Assembly: GCA_019232985.1 (NCBI GenBank)
Contig: JAFAMW010000022.1
Coordinates: 1-32,908, forward strand
DNA length: 32,908 nucleotides
Reading direction: 5' to 3'
Origin: Roseateles sp.
GTDB lineage: Bacteria; Pseudomonadota; Gammaproteobacteria; Burkholderiales; Burkholderiaceae
Below, piece after piece: positions 17,451-25,627 of this stretch. Position 1 is the first letter of the stretch; each line of letters opens with the position of its first letter. Under the pieces are notes generated by a model. The model was not told where the DNA came from, ran no database searches, and saw nothing but the letters and a program-made list of their open reading frames with translations. A program made the position numbers and the translations under genes.

Positions 17451-19274
17451 TCAGCGCCCTTCACTTCCCTGTCCGCCGGCGCGTGCGCGCAACGCCGACG
17501 GGCGCAGCGCTTCGGTGCCGCGCTGCGGCATGTCGGCCTGCGCGACCTCGGCCTCGGGGTTCAGGGCGGCCTGGATGTCGCGCTGGCCGAGGCCGAGCAC
17601 GCGCGCGTAGCGCCGCGTGACCGCGTCGATCGCGGCCTGCTGGCGCTGCGCCGGCAGGACCGTGGCGTCGACCAGCTCGTTCGCGAGGCTGCAGGTCAGG
17701 CGCAGCGCGTCGGCGTCGCTGCCGCTCGAGCGCACCGGGGCGTCGGGGGCCTGGCGCCGCATCATCACGAGCATCTCGTCGCCGAGCGCCCAGTAGCGCA
17801 CGACGGCCATGCCGAGGGATTCGAGGTCGCAGCCCATCACGGCGTAGGCCGCCGCCTGCTCGCTGAGCGTCGGCGGGTGCGGCATCTCGGCGGTCGGCTC
17901 GGGCGGCACCATCAGCTGCTGGATCTGCACCGCGTCGTCGGGGAAATGGTATTGGGCGAGCAGGCGGCCGAAGTTCTGCAGCACCGTGATGAGGTAGACC
18001 ACCTCGGCGTCGTAGCCGGCCGGGCGCAGCGCCTGGGCGATCTGGCCTGCGCGGTGCACGCGGCGCATCAGCGTGCGCAGGGCCTCGGCGGCGGGCGGCG
18101 CGAGCGGGCCCGGCCAGGGCTTGAGCGCGCGCGCGCCGGCCTCGACCCCCTCGAGGCCCAGCATCGCGACGGCGCGCTGCATATTGAGCACGGTGCCCGA
18201 GGCCGAGCCGTTCTGCTTGAGCAAGTTGTTGACGCGGCGCACGAGCTCGAGCGTCAGCGCCATGTCCTTGAGGATCAGCTCCGACAGCGCGGCCGTGTGC
18301 TGGGCCGCGAAGCCGCTCGCCGCGTGCGCGACATGGTTGAGCGCCGTCGTCGTCGTCGGCAGGTGGCCGGTGCGCTGGAGCTTGTCCATCAGCAGGCCCA
18401 GCGGGCCGCCGTCGTCGCTCGCGGCCGCGGCCTTCCAGCCCTCGAGCGCGCGCAGCAGCGTGCGCGCGTTGTGATAGCGCTGGCGCGGCTGGCGGTCGGT
18501 CGCGCGGTTCGCGATCGCGCGCAGCGGGTCGGGGATCGGGTGCGGCGTCTCCCAGCCCAGCCGCACGATCTCGTTGCCGTGCGGCTGCATCAGCGCGAGG
18601 ATCTCGGCGTTGTCGGCGTGGTCGATCACGCGCCTGCCGGTCAGCAGGCGATGCATCACGAGGCCGACGCACAGCACGTCTTCTTCGGCGAGCTCGCGCG
18701 GCGCGCGCGCCGCGACGGGCGCGAGCGTCTGCGGGTTCGCGGCGAACTGGCGCAGGTCCTGGCCGACCTCGAGGCCGAGCATGCGGACCTTGTTGTTCGC
18801 GTCGATCAGCAGCGTCGCGCACTGGACGTCGCCGTGCACATGGCCGGCCTCGTGCGCGAACGCCAGGCCCAGCAGGTACTGGGCGATCCAGTCGGCGACC
18901 TCGATCGGCAGCGCGGCCGGGCTGCGCGCGAGACGCTCGTCGAGCGTCTCGCCGTTCGCGCGGTCGTAGGCGATGTACGGCCATTGCTCGACCTGGCCGA
19001 CCTCGAGGGCCGGCGCGATCTGCGGGTGCTGGACGCGCGCCGCGGCGTTCGCCGTGCGCTGCCAATGCTCCATCGCGCCCGGCCCTTGCGGCGCCTGGCG
19101 CGGGATGCACAGGATCAGTTCCTGGCCCGCGCGCGGGTCGTTGACGAGCCACATCATCGTGCGCTGGCTCTTGTTCAGCAGCGCGCGCAGCTCGAAACGG
19201 CCAAACTTGCGCACGACCGGCGCGTCGGTGGCCGCGCCGGCCTTATTGCTTTCGTTGGTACTGACTTCGGCCAC
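17451..19274 (-). CDS. Pseudokinase - HDOD protein
   Basis: The 607-residue protein is laid out like its downstream neighbour but lacks the GAF part. The N-terminal kinase-like region (about 24-280) has lost the Gly-rich loop, the ATP-binding Lys (Cys56 at that place), the Arg of HRD (HGD at 147-149, with the Asp kept), the metal-binding Asn (Thr154) and DFG (LGL at 166-168). The HDOD region (about 295-570) keeps LILKDMAL and NFGRLL, but the HD pair is Gln433-Asn434. Shared motifs (NFGRLL, RYA-x-x-LG) point to duplication from a common ancestor. It starts at GTG 19274 (MAEVSTNES). It probably acts as a scaffold or allosteric partner of the active kinase, which is inference. Confidence 0.88.
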   Translation of the reverse strand: MAEVSTNESNKAGAATDAPVVRKFGRFELRALLNKSQRTMMWLVNDPRAGQELILCIPRQAPQGPGAMEHWQRTANAAARVQHPQIAPALEVGQVEQWPYIAYDRANGETLDERLARSPAALPIEVADWIAQYLLGLAFAHEAGHVHGDVQCATLLIDANNKVRMLGLEVGQDLRQFAANPQTLAPVAARAPRELAEEDVLCVGLVMHRLLTGRRVIDHADNAEILALMQPHGNEIVRLGWETPHPIPDPLRAIANRATDRQPRQRYHNARTLLRALEGWKAAAASDDGGPLGLLMDKLQRTGHLPTTTTALNHVAHAASGFAAQHTAALSELILKDMALTLELVRRVNNLLKQNGSASGTVLNMQRAVAMLGLEGVEAGARALKPWPGPLAPPAAEALRTLMRRVHRAGQIAQALRPAGYDAEVVYLITVLQNFGRLLAQYHFPDDAVQIQQLMVPPEPTAEMPHPPTLSEQAAAYAVMGCDLESLGMAVVRYWALGDEMLVMMRRQAPDAPVRSSGSDADALRLTCSLANELVDATVLPAQRQQAAIDAVTRRYARVLGLGQRDIQAALNPEAEVAQADMPQRGTEALRPSALRARAGGQGSEGR

Positions 19275-19308
19275 GCAAGGTCCAGGCTTTGTTCAAGCCC
19301 CTAGTTTG

Positions 19309-19335
19309 TTCGTATTTGACACAAACAGATACGAA
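19309..19335 (-). promoter_or_regulatory. Inverted repeat in an AT-rich patch upstream of the pseudokinase gene
   Basis: TTCGTATTTG and CAGATACGAA are arms of a 10-bp inverted repeat with one mismatch and a 7-base spacer, 35-61 bases before the GTG at 19274. The surrounding 19300-19365 is clearly AT-rich against a very GC-rich background, as expected of a promoter or operator. The factor is unknown. Confidence 0.5.
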
Positions 19336-19422
19336 ATAGTTGACGAAACTGTCATGAAAAGCGCGGCGATTTCCCACGCTTGATCGCTACGCAACAGGCG
19401 CCGGCCCGCCGTCAACCCCGCC

Positions 19423-22400
19423 TCAGCCCTGAAGCTGTGCCCAAACCTTCTCCAGGCGCTTGACGCTGACGGGTTGCGGCGTGCGCAGCTCCTGCGCGAA
19501 CAGACTAACGCGCAATTCCTCGAGCTGCCAACGAAAGTCCGCGAGGCGCGCATCGGGTTGGCCCTTGCGCTCGGCAAGGCGGCGCTGGTAGCGCTGCTCG
19601 AGGCCCTTGAGCTCGGCCATCAGCTTCGCGTCGCGCGCGGGGTCGGCGCGCAGCTTGTCGAGGCGGATCACGACTGCCTTCAGGTAACGCGGCAGATGCG
19701 CGTACTGGGCCCAGGGCGTGGCCGTCACGAAGCGCTTGCCGACGAGGCCGCCGAGCTGGGCCGCGACGTCGTCGGCGACGTCCTTGGGCGCGCGCGCGTC
19801 CTTGAGCTTGCGCGCCGCGGCCGCGTACTCGGCGAGCACCGTCGCGGTCTGGCGCGCGACTTCCTGGGCGATCAGGTTCAGGCGGCTGCGACCCGCTTCG
19901 ACGCGCGCGGCAAAGGCCTGGGCGTCCGCCGGCAGCGGGTCGGCGAGGAAGGCCCGGTCGAGCGCGACTGCGACGATCTGCTCGCGCAGCTCCTCCTGGG
20001 TGCCGAGCTGCATGAACTGCACGGCCATCTGCTGCAGGTCCGGGATGTTCTTCTCGAGGTACTTGAGCGGCTCCCTGAGCTGCAGCGCGACGAGGCGGCG
20101 CAGGCCCAGGCGGTGCCTGGCCGCGGCGATCTCGGGCTCGTCGAAGACCTCGATCTCGACATGCGCGCCCTTGTCGATCAGGGCCGGGAAGCCGATCAGG
20201 GTCTGGTGGCCCTGGGTGACCTCCATCAGCTCGGGCAGCTCGCCGAAGCGCCAGTCGGTGTAGCGCGCGGCCGCGTCGGGGCGCGGCGGCGGCGCTGCGG
20301 CCGGCTTCGCGCCGGCGGGCTTCGCGTCGCCGCCGGCCGCCTCCGTCGCAGGCCTGGCCGCAGGCGCGGGCGCCGTCGTCGGCAGCTTCAGCGCCGCGAG
20401 CGCCTGGAAGGCCGAGCGCGCCTGGCCGCCGAGCTCGGCCTTGAGCGCCGCGAGGTTGCGGCCGACGCCGAGCTGGCGGCCATGCTCGTCGACGACGAGG
20501 AAGTTCATGAACAGGTGCGCCTGCAGCTGCTCGAGCTTGAAGTCGTTGCGCTGGACCGCGAGCTGGCTGCGCTCGCGCACGGCCTTGAGCAGGGTCTCGA
20601 CGAGGCTGCCCTCGCCGAAGCGGTTGAGCTCGACGAACTCGGCGACGAAGTCGGGCAGCGGCACGAGGCGCGCGCGCGGCTTCTGGTGCAGGCTCTTGAG
20701 CAGGGCCGTGACCTTGGCCTCGAGCATGCCGGGCACCAGCCATTCGCAGCGCTCCTCGCTGACCTGGTTGAGCGCGTAGATCGGCACGGCGACGGTCACG
20801 CCGTCGCGCGCGTCGCCGGGCTCGTGCAGATACGTCGCGTTGCAGTCGACGCCGCCGAGCCGCACGGTGCGGGGGAACGCGTTGCTCGTGATGCCCGCGG
20901 CCTCGTGGCGCATCAGCTCCTCGCGGCTGATGTGCAGCAGCCTGGGGTCGGCCCGGGACGCCTCGCGCCACCATTTCTCGAGGCCCGCGCCCGAGCAGAC
21001 CTCGGCCGGCACCTGGGCGTCGTAGAACGCGTAGATCAACTCGTCGTCGACGAGCACGTCCTGGCGCCGCGACTTGTGCTCGAGCTCCTCGACCTTCGCG
21101 ATCTGGCGCCGGTTGTGGGCCAGGAAGGGCAGGCGCGTCTCCCACTCGCCGTTGACGAGCGCCTCGCGGATGAAGATGTCGCGCGCGGCGACCGGGTCGA
21201 CGCGGCCGAAGTTCACGCGCCGGTTCGCGTAGACCGTGATGCCGTAGAGCGTCGCGCGCTCGTTCGCGACGACCTCGCCGGCCTTTTTCTCCCAATGGGG
21301 TTCGGACAGGCTGGTCTTGAGCAGGTGCCCGGCGATGCCCGGCAGCCATTGCGGCTCGATCGCGGCGATGCCGCGGCCGAACAGCCGCGTCGTGTCGACG
21401 AGCTCGGCCGCGACGATCCAGCGCCCGGGCTTCTTGCTCAGGTGCGCGCCGGGGTGGCGCCAGAACTTGATGCCGCGCGCGCCGAGGTACCAGTCCTCGT
21501 CGTCGCTCTTGAGGCCGATATTGCCGAGCAGGCCTGCGAGCATCGACAGGTGGACCTGCTCGTAGGTCGCCGGCGCGCCGTTCAGGCGCCAGCCCTGCTC
21601 GGCGACGACCGTGTGCAGCTGCGCGTGGATGTCGCGCCACTCGCGCACGCGGCGCACCGACACGAAGTTCTCGCGCAGCAGCTGCTCGTGCTTGCGGTTC
21701 GAGAGCTTGTGTTCGCCCTCCCCGCCTTTCGATTCGCCGAGCCACTTCCACAGCTTCAGATAGCCCATGAACTCCGACTTCTCGTCGTCGAACTTCTTGT
21801 GCTTTTCGTCGGCCGCCTGCTGCTGTTCGAGCGGGCGGTCGCGCACGTCCTGGCCCGACAGCGCGCTCGCGATCACGAGCACCTCGCTCAGCGCGTCGCG
21901 CTTGCGCGCCTCGAGGATCATGCGGCCGACGCGCGGGTCGAGCGGCAGCTTCGCGAGCTCGCGGCCGAGCGGCGTGAGCTCGTTCGCGTCGTCGACGGCG
22001 CCGAGCTCGGCGAGCAGCTGGTAGCCGTCGGCGACGGCCTTGCGCGGCGGCGGCTCGATGAACGGGAAGTCCTCGATCACGCCGAGGTGCAGCGCCTTCA
22101 TGCGCAGGATCACGCCGGCGAGCGAGCTGCGCAGGATCTCGGGGTCGGTGAAACGCGGCCGCTCGTTGAATTCCTTCTCTTCATACAGGCGGATGCAGAT
22201 GCCGTTGGCGACGCGGCCGCAGCGGCCCGCGCGCTGGTTCGCGGCGGCCTGGCTGACCGCCTCGATCTGCAGCTGCTCGACCTTGTTGCGGTAGCTGTAG
22301 CGCTTGACGCGGGCCAGGCCCGGGTCGATCACGTAGCGGATGCCGGGCACCGTCAGCGAGGTCTCGGCGACGTTGGTCGCGAGCACGATGCGGCGGTTGC

Positions 22401-23310
22401 CGTGCGGCTCGAACACGCGGTCCTGCTCGGCCTGCGACAGGCGCGCGAACAGCGGCAGCACTTCCACTCCCCCGCGCGCGCGGCCAGCGCGCGCCTCGTC
22501 GGCCAGATGGTGCTTGCGCAGCGCCTCGGCGGCCTCGCGGATCTCGCGCTCGCCGGGCAGGAACACGAGCACGTCGCCCGAGCCCTCGCGCCACAGCTCG
22601 TCGACGGCCGCGCAGATCGCGTCGTTGACGTCGAATTCACGCGACTCCTCGAACGGGCGGTAGCGCTGCTCAACCGGAAACAGGCGTCCGGAGACCATCA
22701 AGACCGGCGCGGGGCCCTTGATCGACGCAAAGTGGTTCGCGAAGCGGTCGGCGTCGATCGTTGCCGAGGTCACGATGACCTTGAGGTCCGGACGCCGCGG
22801 CAGGATCTCGCGCAGGTAGCCGAGCAGGAAGTCGATGTTCAACGAGCGCTCGTGCGCCTCGTCGATGATCAGCGTGTCGTAGGCCTTGAGCAGCGGGTCG
22901 GTCTGGGTCTCGGCGAGCAGGATGCCGTCGGTCATCAGCTTGACCGACGCGCCGGGCTGGAGCCGGTCCTGGAAGCGCACCTTGTAGCCGACGACCTCGC
23001 CGAGCGGCGACTTGAGCTCCTCGGCGATGCGCTTGGCGACGCTGCTCGCGGCGATCCGGCGCGGCTGGGTATGGCCGATCAACCTGCCGGTGTTCGCGCG
23101 GCCACGGCCCATCGCGAGGGCGATCTTGGGCAGCTGGGTGGTCTTGCCCGAGCCGGTCTCGCCGCACACGATCACGACCTGGTGCTCGGCGAGCGCGCGC
23201 ATGATCTCCTCGCGCCGGCTCGACACCGGCAGCGATTCGGGGAAGGTGATGGGGGGCAGCGGGTTCGCCGCGGCGCGCGGGTCGCGCGGGACTGGGGTCT
23301 TGGAATTCAC
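19423..23310 (-). CDS. hrpA: ATP-dependent RNA helicase HrpA (DEAH box)
   Basis: HrpA is a large DEAH/RHA helicase linked to mRNA processing and rescue of stalled ribosomes. The protein has Walker A GETGSGKT near residue 50, IIDEAHERS, TSATID, the motif VI segment QRAGRCGR, the helicase-associated and OB-fold regions, and a long C-terminal DUF3418-type domain, with an Ala/Pro-rich insert at about 960-1010. I prefer GTG at 23310 (1295 residues), because GATAAT lies 9 bases upstream and homologues begin near NPLPPITFPE. ATG at 23340 gives 1305 residues and remains possible. It is divergent from argA with a very short spacer. Confidence 0.94.
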   Translation of the reverse strand: MNSKTPVPRDPRAAANPLPPITFPESLPVSSRREEIMRALAEHQVVIVCGETGSGKTTQLPKIALAMGRGRANTGRLIGHTQPRRIAASSVAKRIAEELKSPLGEVVGYKVRFQDRLQPGASVKLMTDGILLAETQTDPLLKAYDTLIIDEAHERSLNIDFLLGYLREILPRRPDLKVIVTSATIDADRFANHFASIKGPAPVLMVSGRLFPVEQRYRPFEESREFDVNDAICAAVDELWREGSGDVLVFLPGEREIREAAEALRKHHLADEARAGRARGGVEVLPLFARLSQAEQDRVFEPHGNRRIVLATNVAETSLTVPGIRYVIDPGLARVKRYSYRNKVEQLQIEAVSQAAANQRAGRCGRVANGICIRLYEEKEFNERPRFTDPEILRSSLAGVILRMKALHLGVIEDFPFIEPPPRKAVADGYQLLAELGAVDDANELTPLGRELAKLPLDPRVGRMILEARKRDALSEVLVIASALSGQDVRDRPLEQQQAADEKHKKFDDEKSEFMGYLKLWKWLGESKGGEGEHKLSNRKHEQLLRENFVSVRRVREWRDIHAQLHTVVAEQGWRLNGAPATYEQVHLSMLAGLLGNIGLKSDDEDWYLGARGIKFWRHPGAHLSKKPGRWIVAAELVDTTRLFGRGIAAIEPQWLPGIAGHLLKTSLSEPHWEKKAGEVVANERATLYGITVYANRRVNFGRVDPVAARDIFIREALVNGEWETRLPFLAHNRRQIAKVEELEHKSRRQDVLVDDELIYAFYDAQVPAEVCSGAGLEKWWREASRADPRLLHISREELMRHEAAGITSNAFPRTVRLGGVDCNATYLHEPGDARDGVTVAVPIYALNQVSEERCEWLVPGMLEAKVTALLKSLHQKPRARLVPLPDFVAEFVELNRFGEGSLVETLLKAVRERSQLAVQRNDFKLEQLQAHLFMNFLVVDEHGRQLGVGRNLAALKAELGGQARSAFQALAALKLPTTAPAPAARPATEAAGGDAKPAGAKPAAAPPPRPDAAARYTDWRFGELPELMEVTQGHQTLIGFPALIDKGAHVEIEVFDEPEIAAARHRLGLRRLVALQLREPLKYLEKNIPDLQQMAVQFMQLGTQEELREQIVAVALDRAFLADPLPADAQAFAARVEAGRSRLNLIAQEVARQTATVLAEYAAAARKLKDARAPKDVADDVAAQLGGLVGKRFVTATPWAQYAHLPRYLKAVVIRLDKLRADPARDAKLMAELKGLEQRYQRRLAERKGQPDARLADFRWQLEELRVSLFAQELRTPQPVSVKRLEKVWAQLQG

Positions 23311-23319
23311 GGGGCAGCG

Positions 23320-23325
23320 ATTATC
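23320..23325 (-). promoter_or_regulatory. -10-like box for hrpA
   Basis: On the minus strand this reads GATAAT, ending nine bases before the GTG at 23310. If used, the ATG at 23340 could not be the start. Confidence 0.4.
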
Positions 23326-23356
23326 CGCTGGCGCGCGCATGACGGCCGGCGTGCTG

Positions 23357-23362
23357 CACAAT
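23357..23362 (+). promoter_or_regulatory. -10-like box for argA
   Basis: CACAAT ends ten bases before the ATG at 23373, leaving a leader of only a few bases. It includes part of the other possible start, ATG 23361, which makes that start unlikely if this box is real. Confidence 0.35.
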
Positions 23363-23372
23363 GACCGCCGCC

Positions 23373-24719
23373 ATGAGCCTCAGCCTCGTCTTTCCCCACA
23401 CCTTCGTCCCCTGGTTCCGCTTCGTCGCGCCCTATATCCATGCCTACCGCGGCGAGACCTTCGTCGTCGGCATGCCGGGCGAGCTCGTCGCGGCCGGGCG
23501 CCTGAACGTCTTCGTCCAGGACCTGTCGATCATGCACGCGATGGGCATCAAGATCGTGCTCGTGCACGGCTTCCGCCCCCAGGTCGACGAACAGCTGCGC
23601 GCGAAAGGCCAGGAGCCGCGCTTCCACCAGGGCCTGCGCATCACCGACCCGGTCGCGCTCGACAGCGCCCAGGAGGCCGCGGGCCAGCTGCGCTTCGAGA
23701 TCGAGGCCGCGTTCTCGCAAGGCCTGCCGAACACGCCGATGGCGAACGCGACCGTGCGCGTCGTCTCGGGCAACTTCCTGACCGCACGGCCCGTCGGCAT
23801 CGTCGACGGCATCGACCACCTGCACAGCGGCCTCGTGCGCAAGGTCGACGCGGCCGCGATCCAGCGCGCGATCGACAGCGGCGCGATCGTGCTGCTGTCG
23901 CCGTTCGGCTTTTCGCCGACCGGCGAGGCCTTCAACCTGACGATGGAAGACGTCGCGACGAACACCGCGATCGCCCTGCAGGCCGACAAGCTGCTGTTCC
24001 TGACCGAGGTGCCCGGCGTCCACGAGGACCCGAACGACCCCGACAGCCCGATCGACACCGAGCTCGCGCTCGCCGACGCGAAGCGCCTGCTCGCGGCGCT
24101 GCCGCGCCCGACCCAGCCGACCGACGTCGCGTTCTACCTCCAGCATTGCGTGCGCGCCTGCGAGGCCGGCGTCGAGCGCAGCCATATCCTGCCGCTCGCC
24201 GTCGACGGCGCGATCCTCCAGGAGGTCTATACCCACGACGGGATCGGCACGATGATCGTCGACGAGAAACTCGAAAGCCTGCGCGAAGCCAGCCACGACG
24301 ACGTCGGCGGCATCATCGCGCTGATCGAGCCCTTCGAGCGCGACGGCACGCTCGTCAAACGCGACCGCAATGAAATCGAGCGCGATATCGAGGCCTATAC
24401 GGTCATCGAGCACGACGGCGTGATATTCGGCTGCGCGGCGCTCTACCCCTATTTCGAGGCGCACACCGCCGAAATGGCCGCGCTCACGGTTTCGGCCGAG
24501 GTCCAGGGCCAGGGCGACGGCGACCGCATCCTCAAACGCATCGAGCAGCGCGCGCGCCAGCTCGGCCTCGCGAGTATCTTCGTGCTCACGACGCGCACCA
24601 TGCATTGGTTCATCAAGCGCGGATTCCAGCAGGTCGAGCCCGAATGGCTGCCCGAGGAACGCAAGCGCAAATACAACTGGGACCGCCGCTCGCAGGTCCT
24701 GGTCAAAAAGCTGACCTGA
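23373..24719 (+). CDS. argA: N-acetylglutamate synthase ArgA (amino-acid N-acetyltransferase)
   Basis: ArgA makes N-acetylglutamate from glutamate and acetyl-CoA, the first step of arginine synthesis, and is usually inhibited by arginine. The 448-residue product has an N-terminal amino-acid-kinase-like domain (about 1-280, with [17 protein letters not shown] and [21 protein letters not shown]) and a C-terminal GNAT domain (about 295-448, with [21 protein letters not shown] and [12 protein letters not shown]). The ATG at 23373 gives the family start before [16 protein letters not shown] 23361 adds four residues. yggX follows after 40 bases. Confidence 0.95.
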   Translation: MSLSLVFPHTFVPWFRFVAPYIHAYRGETFVVGMPGELVAAGRLNVFVQDLSIMHAMGIKIVLVHGFRPQVDEQLRAKGQEPRFHQGLRITDPVALDSAQEAAGQLRFEIEAAFSQGLPNTPMANATVRVVSGNFLTARPVGIVDGIDHLHSGLVRKVDAAAIQRAIDSGAIVLLSPFGFSPTGEAFNLTMEDVATNTAIALQADKLLFLTEVPGVHEDPNDPDSPIDTELALADAKRLLAALPRPTQPTDVAFYLQHCVRACEAGVERSHILPLAVDGAILQEVYTHDGIGTMIVDEKLESLREASHDDVGGIIALIEPFERDGTLVKRDRNEIERDIEAYTVIEHDGVIFGCAALYPYFEAHTAEMAALTVSAEVQGQGDGDRILKRIEQRARQLGLASIFVLTTRTMHWFIKRGFQQVEPEWLPEERKRKYNWDRRSQVLVKKLT

Positions 24720-24759
24720 ACGTCAGCTCCCCACTCCTAGATTTGAAAGAAGAGAAGTC

Positions 24760-25032
24760 ATGGCACGCGTCGTCCAATGTGTTTATCTGAAGAAGGAAGC
24801 CGAGGGCCTCGATTTCGCCCCCTACCCGGGCGAGCTCGGCAAGCGCATCTACCAGGGCGTCAGCAAGGAAGCCTGGGCGGCCTGGATGAAGCACCAGACC
24901 ATGCTCGTCAACGAAAATCGCCTGAATCTGGCCGACCAGCGTGCACGCCAGTATCTGGCGCGCCAGATGGAGCAATTCTTCTTCGGCGCGGGCGCCGAGC
25001 AGCCGGCCGGCTACGTGCCGCCGACGGCCTGA
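24760..25032 (+). CDS. yggX: Probable Fe(2+)-trafficking protein YggX
   Basis: YggX protects iron-sulfur clusters from oxidative damage. The 90-residue protein matches the family in length and sequence: [19 protein letters not shown] with the conserved Cys7, [33 protein letters not shown], and [22 protein letters not shown] is a good Shine-Dalgarno site before the ATG at 24760. It probably shares a transcript with argA. Confidence 0.96.
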   Translation: MARVVQCVYLKKEAEGLDFAPYPGELGKRIYQGVSKEAWAAWMKHQTMLVNENRLNLADQRARQYLARQMEQFFFGAGAEQPAGYVPPTA

Positions 25033-25125
25033 TTGCGCAAGATTTCGCGGAATCACCCCCCTAATCTCAAGTCTCCTGTGGGTTCCGTGCAATACCGGGC
25101 CTGGATTTTCGGAAAATTATCGGCA

Positions 25126-25131
25126 TATACT
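25126..25131 (+). promoter_or_regulatory. Candidate -10 box for the H-NS-family gene
   Basis: TATACT lies in an AT-rich patch (GGAAAATTATCGGCATATACT) between yggX and the H-NS gene, 46 bases before the ATG at 25178. The -35 (GGATTT, 17-base spacing) is poor. Confidence 0.5.
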
Positions 25132-25177
25132 CGCTTGTCCGTTTTGGCAGCCACCAAACACCGCGAGGAATTGCATC

Positions 25178-25474
25178 ATGGCTTCTCTGAAAGACCTTTT
25201 GGCCCAGCGCGCCGCGCTCGACGAGCAAATTAACCAGACCAAGGAGCGCGAGCGCTCCGACGCGATTGCCAAGGTCAAGACCCTGATGAGCGAATACGGC
25301 CTGACGGTCGCCGACCTCAGCGCCCGCGCGGCCAAGGCCGCCAAGGTCTCGAAGGTTGCGGCCAAATACCGCAACAAGGCCACCGGCGAAACCTGGAGCG
25401 GCCGCGGCCTGCAACCCAAATGGCTGAAGGCCGCGATCACCGGCGGCGCCAAGCTCGAAGATTTCCACGTCTGA
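25178..25474 (+). CDS. H-NS-family nucleoid-associated protein
   Basis: The 98-residue protein has an N-terminal coiled-coil dimerisation region (about 1-45, LKDLLAQRAALDEQINQTKERE) and the C-terminal DNA-binding motif YRNKATGETWSGRGLQPKWLK (about 66-86). The GRG-x-x-P loop of that motif inserts in the minor groove of AT-rich DNA. Such short H-NS proteins silence AT-rich or foreign DNA in Burkholderiales. GAGGA lies about 8 bases before the ATG at 25178. It has its own promoter candidate and a strong terminator, so it is probably monocistronic. Confidence 0.94.
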   Translation: MASLKDLLAQRAALDEQINQTKERERSDAIAKVKTLMSEYGLTVADLSARAAKAAKVSKVAAKYRNKATGETWSGRGLQPKWLKAAITGGAKLEDFHV

Positions 25475-25494
25475 GCCCGCCCGCTCGACGCATG

Positions 25495-25521
25495 AGCCGC
25501 CCTCGGGCGGCTAATTTTTTT
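25495..25521 (+). terminator. Intrinsic terminator of the H-NS-family gene
   Basis: AGCCGCC, loop CTCG, GGCGGCT is a perfect 7-bp stem followed by AA and seven T, starting 20 bases after the stop. Confidence 0.95.
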
Positions 25522-25627
25522 GCCCGCCTACCCGCATTTTCCCCAGGGCGCGCGCCACCCGAATGAAGGGGCTCGGAAGCCCGCCCCGGCAGACCCCCGC
25601 TGCTAGCATTTCGCGGTTTCACAAATC

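Noticed and set aside
15578..17620. 680-codon + strand frame opposite the kinase-HDOD-GAF gene
   Set aside because: Antisense shadow with no domain; the opposite strand has full kinase motifs.
19474..23364. Very long + strand frame (1296 codons) opposite hrpA
   Set aside because: Antisense shadow of HrpA; low-complexity composition and no domain motifs.
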